The notes under the pieces were generated by a model. That model did not search any database, was not told the origin of the DNA, and worked only from the letters and a program-made list of their open reading frames with translations. From contig MU119264.1 in the NCBI GenBank assembly GCA_014904845.1, positions 186,001 through 250,000 of the forward strand: DNA of 64,000 nucleotides, in the 5' to 3' direction. The stretch's first letter is position 1. The number at the start of each line of letters is the position of its first letter. Shown piece by piece: positions 35,717 through 47,119 of this stretch. The stretch is from Acephala macrosclerotiorum (Eukaryota > Ascomycota > Leotiomycetes > Helotiales > Mollisiaceae). A program made the position numbers and the translations under genes.

Positions 35717-38700
35717 ATGAGGTTCAACGCTTTCATCGCCAGCCTCGCGTCGATTATTTGTCTGGGTTTACTTCCTGGGACACACGCTCTTCCCAAATGG
35801 CTTCAATTGAAGCGCGACCGTGATGCAGACCTGGCCCCTCGTCAATACAGCGTCTACGAATATCCGCCAACCACGTATGGAGGGTACTCGTGGGGTGGAT
35901 ATGGTCCAGCTCCAACTCTTTCCAGCGAATCTTCAAGCTCTGCAGCTACATCCTCGTTGAACTCTGGAGAAGAGACTTCTGCATCTTCTGCTCTCTACAT
36001 TGGTAAGCCACCTAAAACAACGTGCTGGGGCGGTACTTACGCGTTGTGGCAGTCCTTACTTCTGGAACATTTCTGCCTACTGCTCCTTATTCGACCGGAG
36101 CTACCCCAATTCTCTACACTTCAGTCACTGGATCTCCACCATCGGAGGTCACGAGCTCCACATCTACTCAGGAGAGTGGCTCGATTGTTGTGATCACAGA
36201 GTCGATTACAGTCATTGCAACGCCCAAATCTTCCTCACCCGCCACCACTTCTGAGGTGCAGGGGAGTGCTACAGCAACACCGTACACCAGTCTGAGTACC
36301 CTTTCCTCGTCCGCCACAGAGGTGTCCGGTCTACCATCAAGCTATGATCCCGAACAATATTCCTCAAGTCTGAGCCTTGGTCAAACGACCTCATCAGCCA
36401 TCGGGATCTTCACGTCCTTGTATAGCAGTCCAACCTCAACCGGTTACGCGTCGGCCTCACTAGGTTCCTCCGATTCTTCTGCAGCATCGTCCGGTGTCGT
36501 ATCGTCAACAAAGAGCTTGGCCACTTCGACAATTAACCCTATCTATAGCTCACCGACGACCACACCAGAAGTCACAAGCACCATTTATCCCTTGTCGTGC
36601 CACCGCAATAACTGCCTTCGACAGATGATTGGAAAATCCACACTTGCAGGAGAATTCTGCGCAACGTACACGACCACTGTCAACACTGCAACAACCCGTC
36701 TTCCTGCCTATGTCTCGAAGTGCAACGATTCACCATCAGCGATTTCGTCTGCTTGCTCATGCCTGGTTACTGGTCCAGCTGGCTCATCGCCGTCGCCGTC
36801 GACGTCGACCATCGCCACATCTTCTGTGGCCAATTCTGTGGTCTCGTCATCTACCACAAGTGCACAAACTTCGACGATCGTTGGTATCTTGACTTCCTCT
36901 CAGTCAGTGCCGAGCTATAGTACTTCGCCTCCGACCTATTCAGCAAGCTCTCCGAGCTCAATTGCTACTTCGAGCCAATCGGCGTCAGCCGAGAATGGTG
37001 TAACCAGCTCTTCGACAAGCAGCAGTACTTCCGCGGAATCTCAAAACACCCAGACGGCAACAACTTCGGGCACAACTGTCATTACCTCCATTCCATATGG
37101 AACAGGCTCCTCAGGAATCTTGTCGCTCTCGTTAAGTTCCTCGGTTCTGTATCCCAACACCACTTCAGCAATACCTACCCAAAGCAGCCTCAGTTTGGGT
37201 TCTCTCACTTCTGAAACCACATCTCTTCTAACTATCAGTTCTCAGTCGTCTTCCTCCACACCACCATACCCGACCTCCAATTCGACATCTTCAAGTGACC
37301 CTACGGCTTCCGGACCTGTGACATACCCTTCAATGGTCTATTCAAGTCTCCCGCCATACTCATCTGTCGGTCCTACTGGAATATCGATATACTCATCCGG
37401 CACGTCATCTAGTAGATACTCGATTCTTTCGAGTTCGTCTTCTCCGCTATATCCTCTCAACTCGACTTCAAGCGCTATTGGTATTATCGGCTCAGGAACA
37501 GTCTTTGTCTCTACATTTTCCAGCACATCGAGTTCGGTCGGTGCTCTAACTACTAGATACTCTACCTCGAGCGGATCTACGACAATCTCATATCTCGCTA
37601 GCTCCACGGCCCAATATCCGCTGTCAAATTCCACCACTATCGCAAGTGGCACTAGAATCTTATCAAGTAGTTCGGTCTCCGGAGGTGTCGTTTCATACTT
37701 GACTACAATCTCTTCAACGGTGTCTAGAGGCACCACCTTATCATCAAGCGGATCGTCAAGTGCTCCGTACCCGATCTTCAATCAGACAGCCTCTGTTGGT
37801 CCCACCGCAACATTCAGCCTGCCGGTCTATTCCTCTATTGGCACGTTGAGCACCGGATTGCCCACGTACAGCATCTCTCAAGGCACGAGCGTGGTAGTTG
37901 AATCCTCCTCAGCACCATATCCAATCTTCAACCAGACATCAAGCTTCGTTCCCTCAGGTACTGGCGTGTCCTCGCTGTTGAGCACCTCTTCCGCAATCGG
38001 TGTGTTGACCACCGGGTCTCCTTCATCCTCTTCCAATATTTCTATTGGCACGAGCATTCCAATTCCGTCGTCAAGTGCTCGATACCCTGTCAGCAATTCG
38101 ACCTCGACATACAGGCCCACAGGTACGGGTAGCACACTATCTTCAACGGCTTCCAACATTGCGACTGTTGTCCTACCATCATCCTCAGCGCCATACTACC
38201 TACAATCAAATTCCACCTCCGTAATTGGCCCAACAGGAACGACAAGCTATGGATTGTCGACAAATTCGGCCATTGGCATTTTCACATCCCTCTCGTCATC
38301 TGCTCCTTACGCAACCCCCTCAAATACGACCTCGATTGCTGGACCGACTGGAACAGGACCCATCTACAGCAGTATGGCGCCACCAAGCACAAGTTCTCTT
38401 CCTCCATACAGCCTTCCATCCAACTCAACGTCATCTGCAGGCCCAATGGGCACCGGAAGCTATGGATCATCCACAAGTTCAGCCATTGGTGTCGCGACTT
38501 CTTTGTCTTCGACAGCACCATATGGTACTCATGCCAACTCGACATCCGTTGCTGGCCCAACAGACCCGGGGAAATACGGCTCATCAACAAGTTCTGCCAT
38601 CGGATACGTGACCTCACTCTCTTCGACAGTACCATATAGTGTCCCCTCGAACACCTCTTCTATCTATGGCCCGACAGGAACAGTCAGCACTGTCTCCATT

Positions 38701-39486
38701 CCGACTTATGCTAGTGTTCCCTTGAACTCATTGACATCTGCTCCGTATGCCACTCCCTCAAACGCGACATCTGTGTCTACTCATAGTGGCACTGGAAGCT
38801 CTACAAGCTCTGCGATTGGCATTTTCACTTCGTTCTCTTCATCCACAAGCTATAAAGTCCCAACAAACACCACATCTGTGGCCAGCTCGACTTTATCTGC
38901 TCAAGGCATTACTGGACCAGCCACATCTTCAACGTCTTCCTTGGCGATCTCAACATCCGTGCTTGATACGACTTGTACTGAACATCAAGGCACTTCGACA
39001 CCCACTCTTTCATCCACTTCATCAACTCAAGGTAAGCCTGCCCCTCCTAACCACGCATCTGACAGGTGTTAATTGTCTCGTCTAGGAATCTTCACCAGCC
39101 TGTCGAGCATCTCTTCCCTTCCATCCACTCTTGTCACGTCCACGATCTCGGTCGGCAATCTCTCCGTATTTTACTACCCCTCGTCAACTTCTTTGAACTC
39201 TGGAGTCGTGACATTAATTAGTTCAACCCTTAGCTCAAGCACGCCAGCCCCTCCGGTCTATGGCAATCCCCTTCCCACCTTGAGTCTATTGACGAGCTCC
39301 TTGACCTCTGGCATTGAAACATCCATCGATCCTGGGTCGAGCTCAACTACTTCCACATCAGTCATTTACCCAATCTACACGCCACTACCGAGCCCTTATG
39401 GAAATGCCGCACATGAACAGGAAGCCGGGCGCCGCCATCGACAAGGCAAGCATGACGCAAAGGAGGGTCGAGGTTTCCTTTGGTGA
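35717..39486 (+). CDS. Large secreted Ser/Thr-rich (mucin-like) surface protein with a Cys module
   Basis: Three exons, 35717-36002, 36053-39031 and 39086-39486, in phase, giving 1,221 residues. The N-terminus MRFNAFIASLASIICLGLLP ending THA is a signal peptide, followed by a Lys/Arg pair that may be a Kex2-type processing region. Most of the protein is Ser/Thr with regular Asn-x-Thr sequons, so heavy O- and N-glycosylation is expected. Degenerate repeats built on SSAIGIFTSLSSSAPY plus NTTSIAGPTGTG recur at least seven times, densest at 38220-38880. One ordered island, residues about 277-338, has six Cys in the pattern C-x4-C-x13-C...C...C-x-C, ending SSACSC, like short modules in other fungal surface proteins. 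No GPI signal is visible; the C-terminus is basic. It is likely an extracellular or wall adhesin/mucin. Codon bias leaves long antisense frames open. Confidence 0.85.
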
Positions 39487-40016
39487 ACATTGAGCTTATG
39501 AACCACAACACATTTCGCTTCTAGACTTGCTGTCAAATTCTTCTTTGTAGGACATACACATATGTTCAGTTTTCAGCTGCGGCCTTTTTTTCTTATGTTA
39601 GAGATGATGGCACGAATTCTTTCGAGGGCGTACTTTTACTTTTGAGTTAGAGGACTGTCAAATGCCTTTTCAAACAGATTACAATCATGGTAGATCAAAG
39701 TATAGAGTTGTTACAGCTGAAGTACGATCCCCGTCAAGAATTAATTGACTCTCTCCTTGAACGATTTTGCCTTACCGCCATGAAGTTCTCTGATGAAAGT
39801 GACCGAGATAAATGTTAGAGTGAACCCCTGAAACGCCACCCCCTTCCGGGGTAATAATGGAGCTAGGCGATAAAGATGTACCTCGGCACGATTTGAGACA
39901 CGTTCACGACGACAACTGCAATTGAACGCGACGGAAACCTTGAACACACCTCGCAGACTTACATTTCCCTTCAATTGCGTCGAGTGTTCAGTCACTTGAA
40001 TATTGAAGTCAACACT
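39487..40016. other. Intergenic between surface protein and reductase
   Basis: 530 bp holding the 3' UTR of one gene and the promoter of the next. No specific motif is recognised. Confidence 0.4.
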
Positions 40017-41103
40017 ATGGCGGAGCTTACAAAGAAAAGCGTCTTAATCACAGGGTTTGAAACCTTCCTCGCGCCTCACCTCCTTTCAACCAGAATTCTA
40101 ACAGATCTCACAGATGCTCCCCCGGCGGCATAGGATATGCTCTCGCCCGCGAATTCCATGCTCAGGGTCGGTAAGCCACCTCCTACAACAGGTCTCCCAA
40201 GCGATTGGCTCTAACACTAAGCCCAGGGCTACATGTCATAGCCACGGCTCGGGATAAAGTTGTATTGGCAGACCTCGAGGAGCTAGGAATGACGACTCTA
40301 AGCCTCGATGTCACAAATACGGATAGTATACGAGAAGCCAAGATTGCGGTTGAGAAATTGACGGGTGGGAAGCTGGACATTTTGGTTAATAATGCGTATG
40401 CCTCTTCCCCTCCATCCCACCCGCCACCCCTCTTCCCCTACCCCACAGTCCTGCCAAGAAAGAGTTGAGCTGATGATAGTCTGCGAACAGCGGTCGGAAT
40501 TGCACAATGCCAGCCCTAGACGTTGACCTAAACGACGCCCGCGCCTGCTTCGAAACAAACTTCTTCAGCATAATCCAAATCACACAAACATTCACACCCC
40601 TACTCATCTCCTCTAAAGGTCTAATCCTCAACATCGGCTCCGTAGCCGCCATCGTACCTTATGTTTTTGGATCAGTATACAACGCTTCTAAGGCCGCCTT
40701 ACACGCTTTCTCAAACACGTTAAGACTAGAGTTGGAGCCGTTTGGGGTTAGGGTTTTGGTTGTTGTTACTGGGGGTGTGAAGAGTAGGATTGCGAGGACG
40801 GAGAGGATACTACCCGAAGGGAGTTTGTATGTTGATATAAAGGGGGATTTTGGGAGAAGGGTTAAGCATTCTCAGGAGGGTGCGATGTTGGCGGAGGTTT
40901 ATGCAAAAGGCGTTGTGAGAGAAGCGTTGAAGCCACAATGGAGACAGAAGAAATGGATGTGGAGGGGGAACAAGAGTGCGTTGATTTGGTGGGGGTGGAA
41001 TTTACTTGGAAACTGGGTTTTCGATATGGTTTTGCCGAGGATGTTTGGGTTGGACAGGTTGGGGAGGATTGTCAAGGGAAGAGCTCTAGGCAAAGAGAAA
41101 TAA
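40017..41103 (+). CDS. Short-chain dehydrogenase, AYR1-like (1-acyl-DHAP reductase family)
   Basis: NADPH-dependent classical SDR of the type that reduces 1-acyl-dihydroxyacetone phosphate to lysophosphatidate at lipid droplets or ER. Exons 40017-40054, 40114-40166, 40227-40395 and 40491-41103 close in phase to 290 residues. The glycine motif is split by intron 1 and reads Thr-Gly-Cys-Ser-Pro-Gly-Gly-Ile-Gly. NNAG is rebuilt across intron 3, Ser lies in NIGSVAA, and YNASK is the catalytic Tyr-Lys pair, followed by AALHAFSNTLRLELEPFGVRV, typical of the AYR1 group. The C-terminus is hydrophobic/aromatic (Trp-rich) and may bind membrane. Intron 2 uses the weak donor GTCGGT. Substrate is inferred from family resemblance only. 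Confidence 0.88.
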
Positions 41104-41333
41104 GGGCTAGGATCGTAGCCTTTACTGTAAGTATAGGTTGTCAAATCATGCAGATTATGGTAATAATAATGTCGGTACCGGCTCAGGAAGCTGTTTCTAC
41201 AACCCTCGCTTAGTATTTGTTCTGAATCGATTACTTTCAGTTGCCTTTCCCTGAACTCGTCAGATGGACAAGAACTCTAAAAGATTTCAGAAGATAAGAA
41301 GCAGGAAAGCAATTTGAAGAGCCCAAAAAAAAA

Positions 41334-41425
41334 GGCGAAGAAAGTTGGATTCGAACCTGCGTCTATCATCAGCTAGTTGTTGAAAGTAGCCAAGACAATG
41401 CTACCAGTACAACAAGAGACTTTTG
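41334..41425 (-). other. Degenerate tRNA-like segment with T9 terminator
   Basis: On the minus strand GGTTCGAATCC (41347-41357) is a perfect TFIIIC B box/T-loop. An A-box-like TGTACTGGTAG lies about 50 bp upstream, and a run of nine T (41325-41333) follows as a Pol III terminator would. Acceptor and T stems do not pair properly, so this is not a functional tRNA. Confidence 0.3.
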
Positions 41426-42256
41426 TTCTCTTGCTGGAGAAAATCAGCTTATTTAAATCTATATGTGCAGTAGTACTCGGCAACCTTCAGGCTTCCGGAG
41501 TGGATGGGGAATGGTGCATTTTTGTCGGTTATGCCTTCACATTTTGGAGCGAGTTGGACTGAGTGTCTCATGCATGAGCGAGCAGTATCTCTTTACACTC
41601 GAAAAGCACAATTCTTTGTTTGTCAAGATCTACATTACTTGAAGTCTTTGCCCATGAACTCCTTGCCAAATCACCTCGAAAGTCTGCTAGATTGAGGCCT
41701 TTCACATCTTGGCCAAGGACTCCAGGTCGAAAAGCGGAGGAATGGAGGTCATTCCTGATAGATCCGAGACTATTTTTCAATAGTTCTTGATACATTGAGA
41801 TGGAGAGCCATTTCTGGAGTTGAAATGTGATAGTTGTCCATGTGCATGAAAGTCTCTCACGAGAACATAGCAACACTTCCCCGTATCTTCTGATTGTAGA
41901 GCACAGCAATTACAAAATCATGGACAATACTGTGGAAAGACTTAACTAATACATATAGGTCTAATCCAAAGCTCGCCAACCCAATTACACCTCGTCAGCC
42001 GCGTTAGCTCCTCCGCACTTCACCCATTCCGACCTCCGACCTCGCTTCACAAAACGTCTATATAGATTTAAATAAGCACTTTGCCAACATCAAATTCGGA
42101 ATAGCAGCAACCTAGGCAGGTTGTCCGGTCAAATCCGAATTAAGAGGTGGATTCAGACAAGTATCGCCTGGGTTCGAACGACCGAGCAGTCGACTGCACA
42201 CGCCATTTTCGGGGGACACCTCCTCACAAGGACGAGAACGATTCGACAGAGATTAG

Positions 42257-42284
42257 ACCCCGATCAGTGAAAGCTGATCGGGGT
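42257..42284. other. Perfect 11-bp hairpin
   Basis: ACCCCGATCAG (42257-42267), loop TGAAAG, CTGATCGGGGT (42274-42284). It lies about 380 bp upstream of the amidohydrolase start, with a T run about 50 bp further on. It could be an RNA stem-loop or a dyad protein-binding site. Confidence 0.55.
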
Positions 42285-42663
42285 TGAACTCTTGCAAGTT
42301 TTTCTATCGCTAGCGTCTTTTTTGGTGATAATTTTTGGTGTTTTGATCTTTTGGGGCGGTCAAACCCGTTGATATTTTTTTGGTGGGAGGCTAAGCGAAG
42401 GGGCTCGAAAGGGGGAGTCGCGGCTGTGAAGCTTCTCTTTTGAGAGCCCCAATATGGGAATTTTGAGAAAATGATTTCAAATGACTCGCAAACCCATTTT
42501 CGTCTTTTCTCGTGCTACCAGCTCACAGAAATCTTCGACGCTGCACCGGTCGTGCCCCGCACGTGACTCAGGGGCCGGTTATCGCTTATCGCACAGACGG
42601 CAAACGAGGAAATCAACTTCACCGTCACTTCTCATTTCCTCCAAAGTAAAACCTCTCGTGACG

Positions 42664-44689
42664 ATGTTACTACCACGAGGCTCCACACTGGTGGGTGCCG
42701 ATTATCTGGCTGCTTTGGCGTTGAGCGTCAACTTTGTGCTCGCCGCCCAGGCCCCCTCCGCTCTTTACTGCGTCTCCGACCCCTCCACCACTTTCATCAC
42801 AACTCTCAACGCGTCGCTTCCTCAAGCACAATGCTTCCGCGTTCGGAATGGCGCCTTCACAGAAGTCCTGGCCAAGATCCCAGAGTCTGAAAAGAACGAT
42901 ATCACTTACCTGGATGGATATGTCCTACCTGGGATCATCGAATCGCATGGTCATATTTTGCAATACGGCGAGATGCTAGAATCTGTCTCGCTCTATGATG
43001 CGAAGAGTATGGAGGAAGTGAGAACGCGCATCCAGGAGTTTTTGAAGAAACATGAAGGTGAAGGATACGGCACACGTAACAAGTGGGTGAGAGGCATGGG
43101 GTGGGACCAGCGGCACTTTGACGGCGGCGTGATGCCCACAGCTGTGAGTCTTCTAGCTTTCATGTAATTTTGATTTCTTGAACGAGTAATGGTTGCTGAT
43201 AGTATTACAGGAAGAATTGGCAGTCGACCCAGCACTCTCAAACCTCTACATCATGCTCGACAGAGTCGACGTACATTGTGTCCTCACCTCGCGGAAAGTC
43301 CTTGATCTGCTCCCCAATCCATTGCCTGAAGCACCACCAGGCGGTGTCGTCGTCACGGATCCAGGTCCGGGAGTCTTTTGCGATAATGCAATGGATGCCA
43401 TCATCTACCCACTCGCTCCCAAACCAGATGTTGCTCAAAAGACAAGATGGTTCAAAACTGCTTTCGCGGAGTTGAACAAGGTAGGCATCATTGGAGTGGG
43501 AGATGCTGGGATGCGACCCGAAGATGTGAAGATTATAGAGGGAATGGCCGAAAAGGGGGAAATGACGATCAGGATCAACGTCATGCTTGAATGTGCGGAG
43601 AGAAATACTTTCTGCATTGATGAGACCAAGAGTTTGAAGCTGCTCGATGCTCCTGATGGACTCGGAGCGAGCACGCTGATTCTGGGAGGGGTGAAGCTAT
43701 TTGCTGATGGTGCGCTTGGAAGCTGGGGAGCAGCGCTATTGGAGCCATATTCCGACAAGTTGGAGACGAGTGGCACGATGCTGATAAATGAGACAGACTT
43801 AACGAGTGTGGTTAAGCAGGTGAGTTCTCCTGTTGAATGCAAGAGAAATCAGCTGACGTGGAGCAGTGGTTTGATGCCGGCTTCCAAGTTAACGTCCATG
43901 CGATTGGAGACCGTGCGAATCGAGCTGCGGTGGATGCGTTCGAAAATGTTCTTGGCAAAGACTGTGAAGGTTGCAACGACGCGTGGAGATTGAGGATTGA
44001 GCATGCCCAAATCATTGTCGGTCTCTCTGCGTTCAACACATATTTTCATATTCGCTGACTCCATGAACAGCATCCAGATGACCAGAAGCGCATCGCCAAG
44101 ATGGGCATCATCCCAAGCATCCAAGTAAGCTCGAAACCCTGAGATTTCATTATGTTACTGACAATTTCAGCCAACGCATGCAACCTCCGACATGGCCTAC
44201 GCTCTCTCCCGTCTTGGCAAGGATCGACTCTCCCACTCCGCCTACCGCATGTCTTCCCTCTTCCCCTCCTCCTCAACCTTTAAGTCCCCCTATCCCGGAC
44301 CGGTACTGGGCAGCGACTTCCCAGTCGAGCCTCCAAACCCATTTCACGGCATGTACGCAGCAGTAACACGCCTCAATCCCGCCACAGGAAGCAGTCCCAA
44401 TGGGCCTGACAAAGGGTGGTATATGGAAGAAGCACTCAGTGTTGAGCAAGCGCTAGTTGGATTCACGAGAAACGCCGCTTATGGCTGGTTTAAAGAAGGC
44501 AAAGCGGGAGCCATTGGAGTAGGAAATTGGGCTGATTGGGTGGTTGTTGATAGAGATATTTTAGTGGACGAAAGTGGAAAGAGTCTGAGAGATGTGGTGG
44601 TGAAAGAGACGTGGGTTGGTGGAAGGAGGGTGTGGCCTGTTGTTAATGAGCAGAAGGGAGGTAAGGGGTGGGGTAAGGATGAGCTTTAG
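42664..44689 (+). CDS. Metal-dependent amidohydrolase (YtcJ-like, Amidohydro_3 type)
   Basis: Five exons: 42664-43143, 43211-43819, 43867-44016, 44071-44124 and 44171-44689; phases close to 603 residues. The start at 42664 gives an N-terminal hydrophobic stretch (LAALALSVNFVLA) that could be a signal peptide or anchor; an upstream in-frame ATG at 42481 is less plausible. Family marks are ESHGHILQYGEM (His-x-His metal ligands), FADGALGSWGAAL, VNVHAIGDRANRAAVDAFE, RIEHAQIIHPDD and the C-terminal GSDFPVEPPNPF with the metal-binding Asp. These identify the TIM-barrel amidohydrolases that act on amide bonds of unknown substrates. Two introns have GTCGGT or GTGAGT donors. No breaks. Confidence 0.88.
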
Positions 44690-45443
44690 ATCTGTGAATA
44701 GATGATAGATGATAGAGTAAGGGCCCGTGAAGACCACCGATTTGACTCGCACAAGGAACATCGTTTGCAGTTCGAGAGACGCAATCGGTGTGAGAATGTG
44801 TGAATGTCAGATGGCTCGCTTATTAGGAACGCAGTAGAAAAGGGAACACGATTTGGATTTGAACTAGAACGTTACTAAAGACTTATCATTTTCTATTCTT
44901 GAAAAAAAGAAGAAAAAAATACCAAAAAAGGAAGGGCTTGACTTGGGTTTGAACCCTATTAGAAAGTTAGCTACTAATTGATTTCGACAGTGAGACGGAG
45001 AACACTAACCAGGACCTCACACAGTTAGGAATGGATACCCGAAGCATGAATTCTACCACTGAACTATCAAGCCTACTTTTATTTGAATGTACAAGATATT
45101 CTTATTTAAAACTATACGGTAGATTCGCAGAAGTTTGTTGAATGTTCGCCGGTTGAGTCAGGCGGGGCGGAAAAGGGGGCGCGACCAGTAAACGAGGTAC
45201 TTTACGAGACACCAGCTGATAAGCTCTCGATGGATGATCCTCAAAACATGAAGTCGGAAGCTCGGGAAGCGAGAATGCATCAATTTTCAAAGGGTAACAT
45301 ATGGCCAACTCACCATCTACAACAAACCGATGTTTTCTCACAGCACCTTTGAACCCTGACACTCTATCTCACAACTAGTTCTCATGGAAACATAGAAACA
45401 TGTGCTTCATATTACTATCAACATTATATCCATATATAATCGT
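44690..45443. other. Convergent intergenic region with tRNA-derived sequence
   Basis: 750 bp between the 3' ends of the amidohydrolase and phospholipase B genes. Contains the tRNA-derived element at 44935-45073; otherwise nothing recognised. Confidence 0.4.
44935..45073 (-). ncRNA. tRNA-derived Pol III unit (pseudo-tRNA or SINE-like)
   Basis: Minus strand. The 5' end GGCTTGA pairs perfectly (7/7) with the 3' end TCAAGCC as an acceptor stem. A perfect A box TAGTTCAGTGG forms a D arm (4-bp stem), and GGGTTCAAACCC is a good B box. A T6 run follows at 44924-44929. The 5' half continues CATGC-TTCGGG, as in tRNA-Pro(CGG). However, 139 nt separate the ends, the anticodon 3' stem is missing and the T stem pairs poorly. 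It could be transcribed by Pol III, but a normal tRNA would need an unusual intron of about 66 nt and a degenerate anticodon arm. Confidence 0.4.
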
Positions 45444-47119
45444 CTATTCATAATAGCAATACTCCTCAAAACAAGCTGTACAAGCCGTTGGCAAATTATT
45501 GCCACTCTTCATCATAATCGCACATCCCAAACAAGTCGCCCACCCGTCCTTATTCCCCTGCGTAGCAATCATATTCCCATTCGCAACCATCTCATCCTGC
45601 TCAGTCTCGCTATATACCAACTGACTCGTTGAAACTCCCGAATCAAACGTATAATTGACATTCGGTAGGTAAACAATAGTGATTTTGTCCGTAGCGTTAC
45701 ACCCGAAGAATGTTGCGCGGGTGTTGAGACCTTCGGAGATGAATGTGTCGACGGACGGAATGTATGGCATACGGGTGAGGTGTGCGTTATTCGTTGCTTG
45801 CACATAAGTTGTTAGGATTTCGGAACCGTTCGGGAAGTTGGTTGACAGGTCGGCGGAGTTGTCGTTTACTAAGATAACGGAAATGTTGCGAGCTGGTTGG
45901 AGGAATGGAAAGATTGGGTTATTTTGCAATGCTTCGCCTCCATCGACTAAACTGAGATGATCTTGAGCCGAGATGTTATTTACAATGTTTGAGAATCCGG
46001 TAGAGGAGATAAAATTATAAAATGGGTTCGGGTATGTGGCGTAGAGATCACTGGTTGTAACTTCGTGAATTTGGTCTAGGATCGCCGAGATGTCTTCTGA
46101 AAGACTAGTGCTGGAGTTCTCGGCTGCTGGGACGCTCAAGCAAGCTTCATTGAAAAGATTGCTGGAACTGCCGGCAATGTATCCCAGGTTGTCGTAGTTG
46201 GTGGTGCAGAGTCCTGTCGCCTTTCCTCCGCTCATTGAAGTGCCAAGATACTCTGTTTTGATGAAAGCGCTCACGTCGGCATCCCAGCTTCCGAACTCGT
46301 AAGGATGGATCTCATAAGTGGTAGCGTTGGGCCCAGGAGTACATTCTCCGTCCCAGACCTTGGTCCCTAGGGAAGTGATAACTGGGTATGGGACGGAGTA
46401 GGAGGTGAACATTGACTTTGAGGAGACTCCAGACATGGTTGTCGCCGCACCTCCATCTGAACCTTCGAGCAGCTGATAGGAAAGCAGACGACCGTATGCA
46501 TCTACAAACGTCGTATCGTAGCCTGCAGCCTCCTTCTCCGCGATATCGTTGACGACTTCAGCGTAGGCAACAAAAGCCAGTAGAAAATCCAGATCCAAAA
46601 GACTATCCCGGAAAGCCTCATGCCATACATTTTCTAGGAGGTAAGAGACCAAGGGATAGTTGTTTCCAGCAAGAGAAGATAGTAACCATCCTCCTCCAGA
46701 GAGACCAGCCTGATATGTCATGGCTTGGTAAAGACCACTCGTACTGAGGTTGCTGTCTCTACTATCAAGAGCTTGAATGACACCTGCACCAGAAAGGAGA
46801 GATCTGTAACCTCCTCCGCTGGTAGTAATCGCAACCTGTCTAAATGAGCCAATTATTTCGTCGAAAGAGGGTACCAAATACGTACCGTCGGAAGTTCGCC
46901 ACTAGTTCCAAACCCAGAATTCGTGCTGATCAGCCACGATTTGAGGGAAATATCGGCCACTGCTTTCCTGGCAACCCGATATGTATCTTCTTCGTCTGAG
47001 AGCCCGCTAGCAGCGCGAACCAGAGTTTCTGAAGGGCATGTTGACTTCTGTGGAACATAACTGGAGGCAGCGAGTGCTGGACCCGCAGAGAGCAACACCA
47101 TAAGAAGTAGGGCCAACAT
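45444..47119 (-). CDS. Secreted phospholipase B (lysophospholipase)
   Basis: Extracellular enzyme that removes acyl chains from phospholipids and lysophospholipids. Minus-strand exons 46886-47119 and 45444-46835 with a 50-bp intron, giving 541 residues. The start at 47119 is chosen because MLALLLMVLLSAGPALA is a signal peptide; the longer open frame upstream has no ATG. Catalytic elements of the fungal PLB/cPLA2 fold are SGGGYRSLLSGAG (oxyanion loop, about residues 84-96), GLSGGGW with the nucleophile Ser near 124, and SLVDGGEALQNNPI with the catalytic Asp. Fungal enzymes usually have GLSGGSW, so Gly replaces the second Ser. Many N-glycosylation sequons are present. The C-terminus is Cys-rich (CLGC, CTACFEEYC) with no GPI signal, so it is probably released. 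Confidence 0.92.

Larger units (their letters stand above)
41104..42663. other. Intergenic with RNA-like structures
   Basis: 1.56 kb without a protein gene. Holds a degenerate tRNA-like segment (41334-41425) and a perfect hairpin (42257-42284). A lone B-box-like GGTTCGAA at 42170 has no A box nearby. Confidence 0.4.

Noticed and set aside
37338..38635. Long antisense frames (minus strand 37338-37781, 37878-38159, 38282-38635) opposite the Ser/Thr-rich protein
   Set aside because: Runs of TCN/ACN codons lack stops on the reverse strand automatically. The translations are low-complexity mirrors with no independent features.
42160..42180. B-box-like GGTTCGAA in the plus strand
   Set aside because: No A box, acceptor stem or T-run terminator at a suitable distance.
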